Source of the DNA: Pseudidiomarina woesei
GTDB lineage: Bacteria > Pseudomonadota > Gammaproteobacteria > Enterobacterales > Alteromonadaceae
DNA length: 64,000 bases
Direction of reading: 5' to 3'
Assembly: GCF_001418345.1 (NCBI RefSeq)
Contig: NZ_LIPW01000007.1
Coordinates: forward strand, 28,245 to 92,244
The notes below the pieces were generated by a model that was not told the DNA's origin, made no database searches, and worked only from the letters and a program-made list of their open reading frames with translations. This document shows positions 39,457-48,977 of this stretch, in pieces. Position 1 is the first letter of the stretch. Each line of letters opens with the position of its first letter. Both the position numbers and the translations under genes were made by a program.

Positions 39457-41894
39457 GTTAAATGTCTCTTTGTTTTATGAGTTGCCTGCGCTTGGCGCGG
39501 GTCATCTGGCCAAGGGTGCTTTGGGTAGCGACCTCTCATTTCCTTTTTGACGTGCTCGTACGCGTTATCCCAGAAACTAGCTAAATCTCCGGTGCGTTGC
39601 AATAATCGCCCGGCCGGAGAAAGTAAATCTATGGTAAGAATAACTTGGCCATGGCAAATTGTTGGCGATACCGGTTCGCCGAACATCTCTTGCAGCTTAA
39701 TGGCAATGGTGGGCTGCTGAGCACAGTAGTCAATCGCCACACTGCGGCCACTAGGCGCCACCATGTGTGTTGGGCATGCTTGGGCTAAGCTTTGTTGCTG
39801 GGCATAGCTTAATCGCCCTTGCAGCGCCTCAACAACGTTCCATTGCTGTAATTCACGCAAATTGTCGATGTGCAGCCAATAGGGGTGTGCCCATTCACTA
39901 AGGGTATTTACGAGTTCATCGGTAGCAAGGCTTGGCCAAGCTTCAGGACGTACACAATCTATATACAGTTGGTAGCGCGCTAGCCACTGCTTAGCTTGCT
40001 CATTCAAGGTAAACCACGCCAGCCCAGCAGTGGCGATTTGCTCTGCCACATACTGGCTTAGCGCGTGCAAACGCTGTGTGGTGGTGATGCCGTTGCTTAT
40101 GGGCGTCTCGCGCAGCCGAATAGCGCCTAGCGCGGTCACATTCACGGCTTGCAACCGCTGTTGCGGCCCCTGCCAACGCACTTCAGTGCGCTGCTCAATG
40201 TGTAACGCTGGATGTTCACGGTCAGCCTCAGTTAACGGCAGTGCTGCGCCAATCATAGCATCCGCTTGGGTTTCACTGAGCATTAAGTCGACCGCAACCA
40301 ACCAAGGCCACCGCGGCCGTGTGTCTTCACGATGAAAAATAGCCCCGCCGCCGTAGCTTAATAAATAGCGGTCACTCTGCCCACGACGCTGAGCTACACG
40401 GTCAGGAAATGCCCAGAGCAACAAAGTTGGTGCTAGCTCCGGTTGAATAGTCGCGGTAGTGACGGCTAACTGTCGGCACCAAAACTGAAAACGCTGTTTG
40501 GCCGCTGGCGATAAGCGCGCTAGCGGCTGTGGAAAATGTTCACTTGCCGCTGGTTGCTCAATTTGGGCCATTAACCATGCCGTAGTCGCTTTTGTCGCGG
40601 CTGATTCATTCGCAACAGCATTCAGCATCCGTGCTAATCGCGGCTCAGTTGGGTACTGACTGATAACATGCCCTTGGCTAGTCAAAACGCCATTAGACTG
40701 ACAAATATTGAGCTTGGTCAGCAAGGCGTGAGCAGCGCGCAGATGAGCGGGCTGCGGAGGCGTTAAAAACATCATTTGTTGGGGCTCCGCCCCCCATTTA
40801 CGGCACTCCAACAAAAAGCCGGTTAAATCGGCGGTTTCTAGCTCTGGAACCTGATAGTCGCGCAGCCCATGGTCGTCGTTTTGTGACCACACCCGCATGC
40901 AGGTACCAGGCCCTAATCGACCAGCCCGCCCCGCCCGTTGCGTCGCCGAAGCTTTGGTAATGCGCCGAGTAACGAGCCTCGTAATACCGTGCTGGGGATA
41001 AAATTGTGCTTGACGCTCGCGGCCGCTATCAACCACCACATCGATATTAGGAATTGTGACACTGGTTTCGGCAATGTTCGTGGCGAACACCAAACGCTTG
41101 TTGGAATTAGCATCGGAAGTAAATAAAGCGCGCTGCTCGGCTTGGGGTACATTGCGATGTAACGCACTTACCTGCCAACCATCTAACTGCGTAAACTGCG
41201 CCATCAGCGCGTTTATTTCTCGTAGCCCGGGTACAAAGACCAATACACCTTGCTCGGCTTTTTGTATGGCTTGGCGAATAACCCCTGGCATTTCTTGCAA
41301 CCAAGTTTGGGCGCTACTTGGAGGGTGGTAACTCACCTCAACAGGGTGCTGCCGACCTTGGCTTGTGAGTACCTTAGCATGGCCAAGCCACTGAGCAATT
41401 TGCTGAGCTGGCAAGGTTGCTGACATAATCAACACGCCCAAATCACTGCGCAAACTTGTGGCGTCTAAGGTCATCGCTAACCCCAAGTCACTGGCTAAAT
41501 TACGCTCGTGAAACTCATCAAAAATAACCAAACCTACATCGGCAAGTTCAGGGTCGCGCTGAATATATTGCGTGAACATACCTTCGGTAAGAATAAGCAG
41601 TTTGGTCTTGGCATGAAACTTTGCTGTGCCACGAATGTGGTAGCCGACGTCTTCGCCTACCTTCTGGCCTAACTGTTCCGCAAGGTAATGCGCAATTGAA
41701 ATAGCGGCCAAACGGCGCGGTTGCAAAAGCAAAATACGGCGCTGGCCATAAATGTTTGCCTGCAGCAGTGCTAGCGGAAGAGCCGTTGATTTGCCAGCGC
41801 CAGGCGGCGCCTCGAGTACAACAGGTGCTTGCGGTAACCAAGCAATAACGTCATCAATTAACGCCGTTACCGGCAGCACCTGCTCTGTGGTCAT
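39453..41894 (-). CDS. hrpB: ATP-dependent helicase HrpB
   Basis: The 813-residue DEAH-type helicase has Walker A PPGAGKST at about 30-37, DEFH at 126-129, the SAT motif (MSATLPAQ) and QRAGRAGRLGPG. The HrpB-specific C-terminal domain has WPDDPRQAQ near the end. E. coli HrpB is an orphan helicase without a settled role, so RNA remodelling is inference. It starts 4 bp after the pepB stop (TAACCCGATG) with no clear ribosome-binding site, and ends in a 4-bp overlap with mrcB. Confidence 0.95.
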   Translation of the reverse strand: MTTEQVLPVTALIDDVIAWLPQAPVVLEAPPGAGKSTALPLALLQANIYGQRRILLLQPRRLAAISIAHYLAEQLGQKVGEDVGYHIRGTAKFHAKTKLLILTEGMFTQYIQRDPELADVGLVIFDEFHERNLASDLGLAMTLDATSLRSDLGVLIMSATLPAQQIAQWLGHAKVLTSQGRQHPVEVSYHPPSSAQTWLQEMPGVIRQAIQKAEQGVLVFVPGLREINALMAQFTQLDGWQVSALHRNVPQAEQRALFTSDANSNKRLVFATNIAETSVTIPNIDVVVDSGRERQAQFYPQHGITRLVTRRITKASATQRAGRAGRLGPGTCMRVWSQNDDHGLRDYQVPELETADLTGFLLECRKWGAEPQQMMFLTPPQPAHLRAAHALLTKLNICQSNGVLTSQGHVISQYPTEPRLARMLNAVANESAATKATTAWLMAQIEQPAASEHFPQPLARLSPAAKQRFQFWCRQLAVTTATIQPELAPTLLLWAFPDRVAQRRGQSDRYLLSYGGGAIFHREDTRPRWPWLVAVDLMLSETQADAMIGAALPLTEADREHPALHIEQRTEVRWQGPQQRLQAVNVTALGAIRLRETPISNGITTTQRLHALSQYVAEQIATAGLAWFTLNEQAKQWLARYQLYIDCVRPEAWPSLATDELVNTLSEWAHPYWLHIDNLRELQQWNVVEALQGRLSYAQQQSLAQACPTHMVAPSGRSVAIDYCAQQPTIAIKLQEMFGEPVSPTICHGQVILTIDLLSPAGRLLQRTGDLASFWDNAYEHVKKEMRGRYPKHPWPDDPRQAQATHKTKRHLT

Positions 41895-41898
41895 CGGG

Positions 41899-43185
41899 TT
41901 ACTTTAATAGGCTTGCCGCAATGGTACGGAAACCTAACGCCGTTGCGCCTGTTGGCCATAACGCATTGGCACTGCCGTGATAGGCCCCAGCAATATCAAA
42001 GTGTAACCAGCCGGCACCCTCATTCGGTGCAAAACGTAACAAGAAACCAGCCGCATTACTGGCTCCGCCCGAACCGCCACCTTTTTGCGGGCGACTGTTT
42101 GCGGTGTCGGCAAATGCCGAAGGACAATTATCTTTATGCCAGTTGTTTAGCGGCAAGCGCCACAATAATTCGCGTTGCTCATGAGCAATGTTCAAGGTTT
42201 TTTGGGCGAGCTCATCATCAACACTAAATAGCGCATTGTAGTCAGTACCCACTGCAACTTGAGCCGCACCTGTGAGCGTTGCCGCATCAATAATTAATTT
42301 GGCATTCACTTCACCGGCATAAATCAAACCGTCAGCCAATACCAAACGGCCTTCGGCGTCGGTATTCACAATTTCAACGGTTTGCCCGTTTTTGTAGGTA
42401 ATAATGTCACCCAGTTTATAAGCGCTACCGTCAATTAAGTTTTCGGCGCAGCACAAGACTAATTGCACGCGTTTACTGAGGCCCTGGTGTATTGCATGCA
42501 CCAGTGCTCCGGCAACAGTCGCAGCACCACCCATGTCACACTTCATGGCCAGCATACCTTCGCTTGACTTGATGCTATAGCCACCGCTATCAAAGGTAAT
42601 TCCCTTACCAATAAGCACCGCATCAACGGCGGCATTGACATCTTGCCCAGGGTTGTAGTCCACCACCAACATTACCGGTGGCTTTTTGCTTGCGCGACCC
42701 ACGGTGTGAATACCCATACGACCGTGCTTGACTAGCTCATCACCAACAATTTGCGTAACTGTGATGGCATTAGGTGCCACAGCAGTTAGCTTATCAGTCA
42801 CTTTCTGCGCCAGTGACTCTGGGTAAATTTCATTGGGGGGTAAGTTGATGAGTTCACGTACCCAAGCTGCGGTGTCGCGCATCTGGGCTAGTTTGTCGGC
42901 ATCGTCAGCCCAGTGAATGGTATTTTTCGTAAGCGTGTCAGTAAAACCATTAGAAAACGCCCATTGGCGCTCTAAGTCCCAAGCTTCGCCCGCTAGCTGC
43001 ACCGATTTAATACCCATGGTGTCTAATTGCCGCCCCGCTTTTTGTACTTTGCGCAGATTATCGGCCTCGTTCGTGCCTAAATAAATTGTCGCCCCTTGCT
43101 CGCTCATAATTGCGGCTGAACTAGCTTTCCAAGCGGCCTGCTCAGCAGGTTGATTAGCAATAAATACAGATACAGTGCTAGACAT
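41899..43185 (-). CDS. pepB: Peptidase B (M17 leucyl aminopeptidase family)
   Basis: The 428-residue metallopeptidase has the M17 signature NTDAEGRL at 274-281 and the metal/active-site stretch GKGITFDSGG at 193-202. Length and the short N-terminal domain fit PepB rather than PepA (about 500). It removes N-terminal residues from peptides in the cytoplasm, probably as a hexamer. The ATG follows GGGAGCG. It is followed closely by hrpB and mrcB and is divergent from sfsA. Confidence 0.92.
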   Translation of the reverse strand: MSSTVSVFIANQPAEQAAWKASSAAIMSEQGATIYLGTNEADNLRKVQKAGRQLDTMGIKSVQLAGEAWDLERQWAFSNGFTDTLTKNTIHWADDADKLAQMRDTAAWVRELINLPPNEIYPESLAQKVTDKLTAVAPNAITVTQIVGDELVKHGRMGIHTVGRASKKPPVMLVVDYNPGQDVNAAVDAVLIGKGITFDSGGYSIKSSEGMLAMKCDMGGAATVAGALVHAIHQGLSKRVQLVLCCAENLIDGSAYKLGDIITYKNGQTVEIVNTDAEGRLVLADGLIYAGEVNAKLIIDAATLTGAAQVAVGTDYNALFSVDDELAQKTLNIAHEQRELLWRLPLNNWHKDNCPSAFADTANSRPQKGGGSGGASNAAGFLLRFAPNEGAGWLHFDIAGAYHGSANALWPTGATALGFRTIAASLLK

Positions 43186-43252
43186 GCGAATACGCTCCCA
43201 GTATGTTTTCGGCTTGATGTGACTATCCTATCCGAGCTATGTGGGGCTTACA

Positions 43253-43945
43253 ATGAAGTTTCTCAACCCTTTGCGCCGAGCGGTGCTAATAAAACGCTAC
43301 AAACGCTTTTTAGCCGACGTGCAATTACCAAATGGTGATGTTATCACCATTCATTGCCCAAACACCGGCGCAATGACCGGCTGCGCGCTTCCCGGAATGA
43401 AAGTATGGATTAGCGACTCGGGTAACCCAAAACGTAAATACCGTTATACTTGGGAGCTCGCAGAAACACCTGAAGGCGATATGATTTGTGTCAATACCCA
43501 ACGCGCCAACCAAATTGCTGGCGAGCTACTGCAACAAGGTATGTTAGAACCCTTTACAGAACTTACAGCAGAACAAAACTATGGCTATGATAACCGCCGC
43601 ATTGATTGGCAAGGCATCGACGCTAACGGTAACTTAACCTTTATTGAAGTAAAAAGCGTTACTTTAGCTGAACAGCAACAAGGGTATTTCCCCGATACCG
43701 TTAGCGAACGAGCGCGCCAGCATTTAGCGAGTCTGCAAACCATGGCAAACGAGGGTCATCGCGCCATGGTGTTATATATTGTTTTGCATTCGGCAATTAA
43801 CCAAGTTAGCGCTGCAAAGCATATCGACGCTAAATACGCCGAGGCATGCGACATAGCCAAACAAACGGGGGTTGAGTTTAATGCCATTCAATGCCAAATA
43901 TCGGCCGAGGAAATAAAACCAAGCGCGATTATTTGCGTGAAATAA
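43253..43945 (+). CDS. sfsA: SfsA (DNA-binding/nuclease-like) family protein
   Basis: The 230-residue protein has the OB-like N-terminal region KRYKRFLADV and HCPNTGAMTGC, followed by a nuclease-like core (IDWQ, FIEVKSVTL) with acidic and Lys residues arranged as in PD-(D/E)XK folds. E. coli SfsA was named for stimulating sugar-fermentation genes; its real activity is uncertain. The ATG at 43253 has GGGG 6 nt upstream. sfsA-dksA-gluQ-pcnB-folK-panB is the same order as E. coli. Confidence 0.93.
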   Translation: MKFLNPLRRAVLIKRYKRFLADVQLPNGDVITIHCPNTGAMTGCALPGMKVWISDSGNPKRKYRYTWELAETPEGDMICVNTQRANQIAGELLQQGMLEPFTELTAEQNYGYDNRRIDWQGIDANGNLTFIEVKSVTLAEQQQGYFPDTVSERARQHLASLQTMANEGHRAMVLYIVLHSAINQVSAAKHIDAKYAEACDIAKQTGVEFNAIQCQISAEEIKPSAIICVK

Positions 43946-43947
43946 AA

Positions 43948-43976
43948 TTGCGCAGCTGATCGCTTTCTGGTATATG
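43948..43976 (+). promoter_or_regulatory. Candidate sigma-70 promoter for dksA
   Basis: TTGCGC (43948-43953) and TATATG (43971-43976) are separated by exactly 17 bp, just after the sfsA stop and about 43 bp upstream of the dksA ATG. Neither hexamer is perfect. Confidence 0.35.
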
Positions 43977-44019
43977 TACCGACCTTTTTAATAACAACGT
44001 CTCATATAGGAGATCCATA

Positions 44020-44472
44020 ATGCCTCAAGGAACGCCGAAAAAAGCCCATGGCATTCTGGCACAAGCTGGCTTGGAGCCTTACGAGCTGGGTCCAGACGAA
44101 GAATATATGAATGAGGCGCAACGTGCGCATTTTCGTAAAATATTAGAGGTATGGCGTGCGCAATTGCGCGAAGAAGTTGACCGTACCGTACACCATATGA
44201 AAGATGAAGCAGCGAACTTTCCCGATCCGGTAGACCGCGCTGCACAGGAAGAAGAATTCAGCTTAGAGTTACGTACCCGTGACCGCGAGCGTAAGCTGAT
44301 TAAGAAAATCGAAAAAACGCTACAGAAAATTGAAGCGGATGATTTTGGTTTTTGTGATCAATGCGGTATTGAGATCGGTATTCGCCGCTTAGAAGCACGC
44401 CCAACAGCTGACCTTTGCGTAGACTGTAAAACGTTAGCTGAAATAAAAGAGAAGCAAATGACTGGCGCCTAA
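44020..44472 (+). CDS. dksA: RNA polymerase-binding transcription factor DksA
   Basis: DksA works with ppGpp in the RNA polymerase secondary channel to repress rRNA promoters and activate amino-acid genes. The 150-residue protein has a coiled coil (about 35-110) with the tip motif DPVDRA (Asp69, Asp72, Ala74) and a C4 zinc finger with Cys112, Cys115, Cys133 and Cys136. AGGAGAT precedes the ATG. gluQ starts 1 bp after the stop codon, so the two are probably coupled. Confidence 0.97.
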   Translation: MPQGTPKKAHGILAQAGLEPYELGPDEEYMNEAQRAHFRKILEVWRAQLREEVDRTVHHMKDEAANFPDPVDRAAQEEEFSLELRTRDRERKLIKKIEKTLQKIEADDFGFCDQCGIEIGIRRLEARPTADLCVDCKTLAEIKEKQMTGA

Positions 44473-44473
44473 T

Positions 44474-45346
44474 ATGGTGGCTACGTCTGGTTATTGCGGA
44501 CGCTTTGCCCCGACCCCGTCGGGGCCTCTTCATTTTGGTTCATTAATTGCCGCACTTGCGAGTTATTTAGATGCCCGCGCAAATAATGGGCGATGGCTTG
44601 TGCGTATTGAAGACATTGACCAACCTCGAGCCGTAGCCGGCGCCGATAAAATCATCTTAGAGCAACTTAAACAGCATGAGTTACACTGGGACGGTGAGAT
44701 TATTTATCAAAGCCAGCGGACGGAAGTATACCAAGGCGCATTGGAGCAGTTGCAAGCACAGCAGCTAACCTATCGTTGTGAGTGTAGCCGTAAACAAATC
44801 AAAGCACGCGGGCCCTACTACACCGGTGTGTGTCGTCAAAAACAATTAGTTGATGAAAACACGGCCATCCGTTTTAGAAACGACCACTCAGTGCTTAGCT
44901 TTGTCGATGAATTGCAAGGTGAGGTCGCTATTGATCCAGCCTTCGCGGCGGAAGATTTTGTATTATTTCGTCGTGATGGGCTGTTCACATACCAGTTGGC
45001 AGTGGTGGTTGACGACATTGAGCAAGGCATTACAGATATCGTTAGAGGTGAGGACTTACTTACCGCGACAAGCTGGCAAATAAACCTATGGCGACTTTTC
45101 TCCAAGCGTGTACCGCATTTCAAACACGTCCCGCTTGCGCTTGACTCACGCGGTCGCAAGCTTAGTAAACAGAACCATGCACCGGCACTTCGCGACGATC
45201 AGGTTATTGAACAGTTAGCTGCCGCTATGCGCTTTTTACAGCTGCAACCGAAGCCAACAGACAATGCCGCTGAATTATTGAGCGATGCTGTTATGCAATG
45301 GCGCACGCGCGACTTCCCCAAAACCGTTCAGCAGGATACAATATAA
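44474..45346 (+). CDS. gluQ: Glutamyl-Q tRNA(Asp) synthetase
   Basis: GluQ-RS attaches glutamate to queuosine at position 34 of tRNA(Asp). The 290-residue protein is a truncated glutamyl-tRNA synthetase: GRFAPTPSGPLHFGSL (HIGH motif), zinc-site cysteines in YRCECSRKQ and TGVC, and KLSKQN as the KMSKS motif, with no anticodon-binding domain. It follows dksA directly and precedes pcnB by 29 bp. Confidence 0.96.
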   Translation: MVATSGYCGRFAPTPSGPLHFGSLIAALASYLDARANNGRWLVRIEDIDQPRAVAGADKIILEQLKQHELHWDGEIIYQSQRTEVYQGALEQLQAQQLTYRCECSRKQIKARGPYYTGVCRQKQLVDENTAIRFRNDHSVLSFVDELQGEVAIDPAFAAEDFVLFRRDGLFTYQLAVVVDDIEQGITDIVRGEDLLTATSWQINLWRLFSKRVPHFKHVPLALDSRGRKLSKQNHAPALRDDQVIEQLAAAMRFLQLQPKPTDNAAELLSDAVMQWRTRDFPKTVQQDTI

Positions 45347-45375
45347 CCGTTTTAAACATTGTCGGAGAACCCGTT

Positions 45376-46803
45376 ATTATCAAACGCATTAAAGCCTTGG
45401 CAAAGCGTGCTATAAAACGCACACCAAACGCAAAAAACTTGCCGCAAAATATTCTTGCCAAGCCTCGGATCATTCCTCGCGATCAACATAATATTTCGCG
45501 CAAAGATATTTCCGAACCCGCTCTTAAGGTGCTGTACCGGTTACATAACGCCGGTTATGAGGCCTATTTGGTAGGCGGCTGTGTGCGCGACCTGTTACTT
45601 GGTTTGCACCCAAAAGACTTCGACGTTACCACCAATGCCACGCCTGAGCAGGTACGTAAGTTATTCCGCAATTGCCGTTTAGTCGGTCGCCGCTTTCGTT
45701 TGGCACATGTTGTATTTGGGCGAGAAATTATTGAAGTTGCTACCTTTCGTGGTCATCACGAAAGCCATGATGATGAAGATACCGCCGATAAAGTGGCGAA
45801 ACAAAATGCCGAAGGCATGCTCGTTCGCGACAATGTTTATGGCACCATTGACGAAGATGCCCAGCGCCGTGATTTCACAGTAAATGCGCTGTACTACAAC
45901 ATTGCCGACTTCAGTATTGTCGACTTTGCTAATGGGGTGCGTGATTGTGAAGCTGGCGTATTACGCATGATTGGCGATGTCGAGATACGTTACCGCGAAG
46001 ATCCAGTACGTATGCTTCGTGCTGTTCGTTTTGCTACCAAGCTAAATATGCGTTTAGACGACAGTGTCGCTAAACCAATTCGTGAGCTTGCCCCTTTACT
46101 GCAAAATATTCCACCAGCGCGCTTGTTTGAAGAAGTACTCAAGCTATTTACCGCGGGCAAAGGCTTAGCTAACTTCGAAATGTTAGCCGATTACCATTTG
46201 TTTCAGCAGCTGTTCCCATTGCTTAAAGTTTATTTGAAGTCACCGACAGAAGCCCCGTATCAATTAATACATCAAACTTTTGCAGATACCGATGCACGGG
46301 TGCGTAACGACCAGCGTATTACGCCCGCGTATTTGTTCGCCGCTCTTTTGTGGTGGCCATTACAAGCGCGCATGGAGCAACTGAGTGTCGAAAGTGGTCT
46401 ACCGCCGGTTGATGCACTAAATATTGCTGCAGCGGATGTTATTGGCCGCCAAGTACAAACTATAGCCATACCGAAACGCTTTAGTATTCCAGCTCGCGAA
46501 ATTTGGCAGCTACAACAACGCATGGAACGTGCCAAAGGCAAACGCGTGCAGACGCTGTTAACACACCCTAAATTTAGGGCCGCCTACGACTTTTTGTTAT
46601 TGCGTGCCAAAACAGCCACGCCTCTTGAACAAAAAGTATTACAGCAACGAGCCGATTTCTGGACCAAGCTTCAACAAACGACGGATATATCCTCACTGCC
46701 GGCACATGTGGCGGACAAAGAGCACGCGCCAAAACGCCGTGGGCGACGTGGCGGCAAACGCCGTCGCAGTAATAAGCCGAAACCCAGCGGAAATATCAAC
46801 TAA
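45376..46803 (+). CDS. pcnB: Poly(A) polymerase I, probably with an AUU start codon
   Basis: PcnB adds poly(A) tails that promote RNA decay. The protein (about 475 residues) has the nucleotidyltransferase motifs VGGCVRDLLLG and DFDVTTNATPEQVRKLF, the RREDxxD-like QRRDFTVNALYYN, RYREDPVRMLRAVRFA, and a basic Arg/Lys-rich C terminus. No ATG, GTG or TTG has a ribosome-binding site near the expected start. A clear GGAG (45364-45367) lies 8 nt before ATT at 45376, giving IIKRIKALAKRA. E. coli pcnB is known to start with AUU, so I take this as the start. The in-frame ATG at 45298 would overlap gluQ by 49 bp. The stop overlaps folK (TAATG). Confidence 0.9.
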   Translation: MIKRIKALAKRAIKRTPNAKNLPQNILAKPRIIPRDQHNISRKDISEPALKVLYRLHNAGYEAYLVGGCVRDLLLGLHPKDFDVTTNATPEQVRKLFRNCRLVGRRFRLAHVVFGREIIEVATFRGHHESHDDEDTADKVAKQNAEGMLVRDNVYGTIDEDAQRRDFTVNALYYNIADFSIVDFANGVRDCEAGVLRMIGDVEIRYREDPVRMLRAVRFATKLNMRLDDSVAKPIRELAPLLQNIPPARLFEEVLKLFTAGKGLANFEMLADYHLFQQLFPLLKVYLKSPTEAPYQLIHQTFADTDARVRNDQRITPAYLFAALLWWPLQARMEQLSVESGLPPVDALNIAAADVIGRQVQTIAIPKRFSIPAREIWQLQQRMERAKGKRVQTLLTHPKFRAAYDFLLLRAKTATPLEQKVLQQRADFWTKLQQTTDISSLPAHVADKEHAPKRRGRRGGKRRRSNKPKPSGNIN

Positions 46804-47282
46804 TGGCATTGGTTTACATTGCTCTTGGCGCGAATCTGGGGAATCCGCAGCAAACTCTGCGTGACGCACTGCATACTCTAGCGGCACTACCCCAGCTTAC
46901 GCATCTGCGCGCCAGCTCTCTTTATGCAAGCTCGCCCATGGGGCCTGTTGAACAGCCTGACTACGTAAACGCCGTTGCTTGCGCTGAAACACAATTGACG
47001 CCCATTGAGTTACTCGATCTGCTGCAGTCTATTGAGCAGCAGTTTGGTCGACAACGGCTTGTGCATTGGGGCCCACGTACGCTTGATTTGGACATATTGT
47101 TATACGATCAAGCTGTGATCCATGAAGAGCGGCTAACCATTCCACACCCCGGCCTTGCCGAACGTGATTTTGTGATTGTGCCATTGTGCGAGTTAAGCCC
47201 TAACCTCCAATTACCTGATGGTCGTGATATTGCTAGCCTTTACCAAGCAATGACGCATCATGACCTGCAAAAAATTACCTGA
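46803..47282 (+). CDS. folK: 6-hydroxymethyl-7,8-dihydropterin pyrophosphokinase
   Basis: FolK transfers pyrophosphate from ATP to the pterin in folate synthesis. The 159-residue protein has IALGANLGNPQQTL, YASSPMGPVEQPDYVN, and the signature GPRTLDLDILLYD with the metal-binding aspartates. The ATG overlaps the pcnB stop (TAATG). panB begins 51 bp later. Confidence 0.96.
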   Translation: MALVYIALGANLGNPQQTLRDALHTLAALPQLTHLRASSLYASSPMGPVEQPDYVNAVACAETQLTPIELLDLLQSIEQQFGRQRLVHWGPRTLDLDILLYDQAVIHEERLTIPHPGLAERDFVIVPLCELSPNLQLPDGRDIASLYQAMTHHDLQKIT

Positions 47283-47333
47283 TACAATCAAACGCCATCG
47301 GTTATTGATATCGTTCACAGAAAGGAGTTCGCA

Positions 47334-48128
47334 ATGGCGGGCATGACTATTTCGAAACTGAGCAAAATGAAAGCCTCGCGCGATAAAATTGTCTCAGTGA
47401 CAGCGTATGATGCTTCATTTGCCAAATTGTTTGCACAATGCGGTATCGACTTCATGCTAGTCGGCGACTCTTTGGGCAACGTTGTGCAGGGACAATCGAG
47501 TACCTTGCCGGTTACCGTGGAACAAATAGCCTACCACACCGAGGCCGTGCGGCGCGGTGCACCTGATGCGTTCATCATGGCTGATATGCCGTTCATGTCG
47601 TACGCGACACCGGAGCAAGCCTGTGTTGAGGCGGCCAAGCTAATGCGCGCAGGCGCCAATATGGTTAAGCTTGAAGGCGGTGACTGGTTGTTAGATACCA
47701 TTCGCACCTTGGTTGAGCGTAGCGTGCCGGTGTGCGCGCATTTAGGTTTGCTACCACAGTCGGTCAATGTACTGGGCGGTTATAAAATTCAAGGCCGTGA
47801 ACAAAGTGCTGCCGAAAATACCGTACGCCAAGCACTTGCTCTGCAACAAGCTGGGGCACAAATGTTGGTGCTTGAATGCGTGCCAAGTAGTCTTGGGCAG
47901 TTAATTAGTCAAAAATTAGACATTCCGGTTATAGGTATTGGCGCTGGGGCTCAAACCGATGGCCAGATTCTTGTTATGCATGACATGTTTGGCTTAAACA
48001 GCGACTACTTACCAAAATTCGTGAAGAACTTTTTAGCCGACGCTGACGACTTGCAAAGCGCTGTAGAACTTTATATTCGCCAAGTAAAAGACGGCAGTTT
48101 TCCTGGCCCAGAACATACGTTTGAGTAG
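47334..48128 (+). CDS. panB: 3-methyl-2-oxobutanoate hydroxymethyltransferase
   Basis: PanB makes ketopantoate from 2-oxoisovalerate and methylene-tetrahydrofolate, the first step to pantothenate. The 264-residue protein has [32 protein letters not shown] and [22 protein letters not shown]. An ideal AAGGAG lies 6 nt before the ATG. panC follows 12 bp later. Confidence 0.97.
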   Translation: MAGMTISKLSKMKASRDKIVSVTAYDASFAKLFAQCGIDFMLVGDSLGNVVQGQSSTLPVTVEQIAYHTEAVRRGAPDAFIMADMPFMSYATPEQACVEAAKLMRAGANMVKLEGGDWLLDTIRTLVERSVPVCAHLGLLPQSVNVLGGYKIQGREQSAAENTVRQALALQQAGAQMLVLECVPSSLGQLISQKLDIPVIGIGAGAQTDGQILVMHDMFGLNSDYLPKFVKNFLADADDLQSAVELYIRQVKDGSFPGPEHTFE

Positions 48129-48140
48129 CGAACTATCAGC

Positions 48141-48977
48141 ATGCAACAACTGACCAGTTTAGACGAGCTTCGCGCATGGCGAGCACAATTGACCGGCACC
48201 GTCGCTTTGGTGCCTACTATGGGAAACCTGCACGAAGGCCACCTTAAATTGGTTGATAGAGCCAAGCAGCTGGCCGACCATGTGGTGGTTAGTATTTTTG
48301 TGAACCCCATGCAATTTGGCGCCAATGAAGACTTAGCCAGTTACCCACGCACCTTTGAGGCCGATTGTATTGTGCTGGCCGAGCGTGGTGCTCACGCGGT
48401 ATTTGCGCCGACCGTCGCCGATGTCTATCCACGAGGCTTAGAGCAGCAAACTTACATTGAAGTACCCGGCATTTCAGAAATTCTGTGTGGTGCAAGCCGA
48501 CCTGGGCATTTTCGTGGAGTCGCCACCATTGTAGCCAAGTTATTCAACATGGTGCAGCCTCAGGTTGCCGTATTTGGTGAGAAAGACTTTCAGCAGTTGC
48601 AAGTTATTCGTTTAATGACGCGCGACTTGAGCTTGCCGGTCGACGTGATTGGCATGCCAACAGAACGGGCCAACGATGGCCTTGCGCTAAGCTCACGTAA
48701 CGGTTATTTAACCCAAGAACACCGAGCTGCTGCGCCGGTTTTGTATCGCACATTGCAACGTATTGCTGATGACATAAAAGCCGATATGAAGCCTGAAACT
48801 GTGCTGCAAACTGCTGCATCAGTCATTGAAAAAACGGGGTTCAGCATTGATTATCTTGAACTGCGCCGCCGTGAAGACCTAGCGCCAGCAACCGCGTCAG
48901 ACCGTGAACTCGTGGTGTTAGTTGCCGCGTTTATTGGTAAAACGCGGCTAATTGATAACTTGCAGTTTGAGCGTTAA
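48141..48977 (+). CDS. panC: Pantothenate synthetase
   Basis: PanC joins pantoate and beta-alanine with ATP. The 278-residue protein has [15 protein letters not shown] (HIGH-like), [25 protein letters not shown] and the adenylate-binding ALSSRNGYL. panD is absent from the cluster; beta-alanine probably comes from the convergent panP. Its TAA stop and that of panP share a single TTAA at 48974-48977. Confidence 0.97.
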   Translation: MQQLTSLDELRAWRAQLTGTVALVPTMGNLHEGHLKLVDRAKQLADHVVVSIFVNPMQFGANEDLASYPRTFEADCIVLAERGAHAVFAPTVADVYPRGLEQQTYIEVPGISEILCGASRPGHFRGVATIVAKLFNMVQPQVAVFGEKDFQQLQVIRLMTRDLSLPVDVIGMPTERANDGLALSSRNGYLTQEHRAAAPVLYRTLQRIADDIKADMKPETVLQTAASVIEKTGFSIDYLELRRREDLAPATASDRELVVLVAAFIGKTRLIDNLQFER

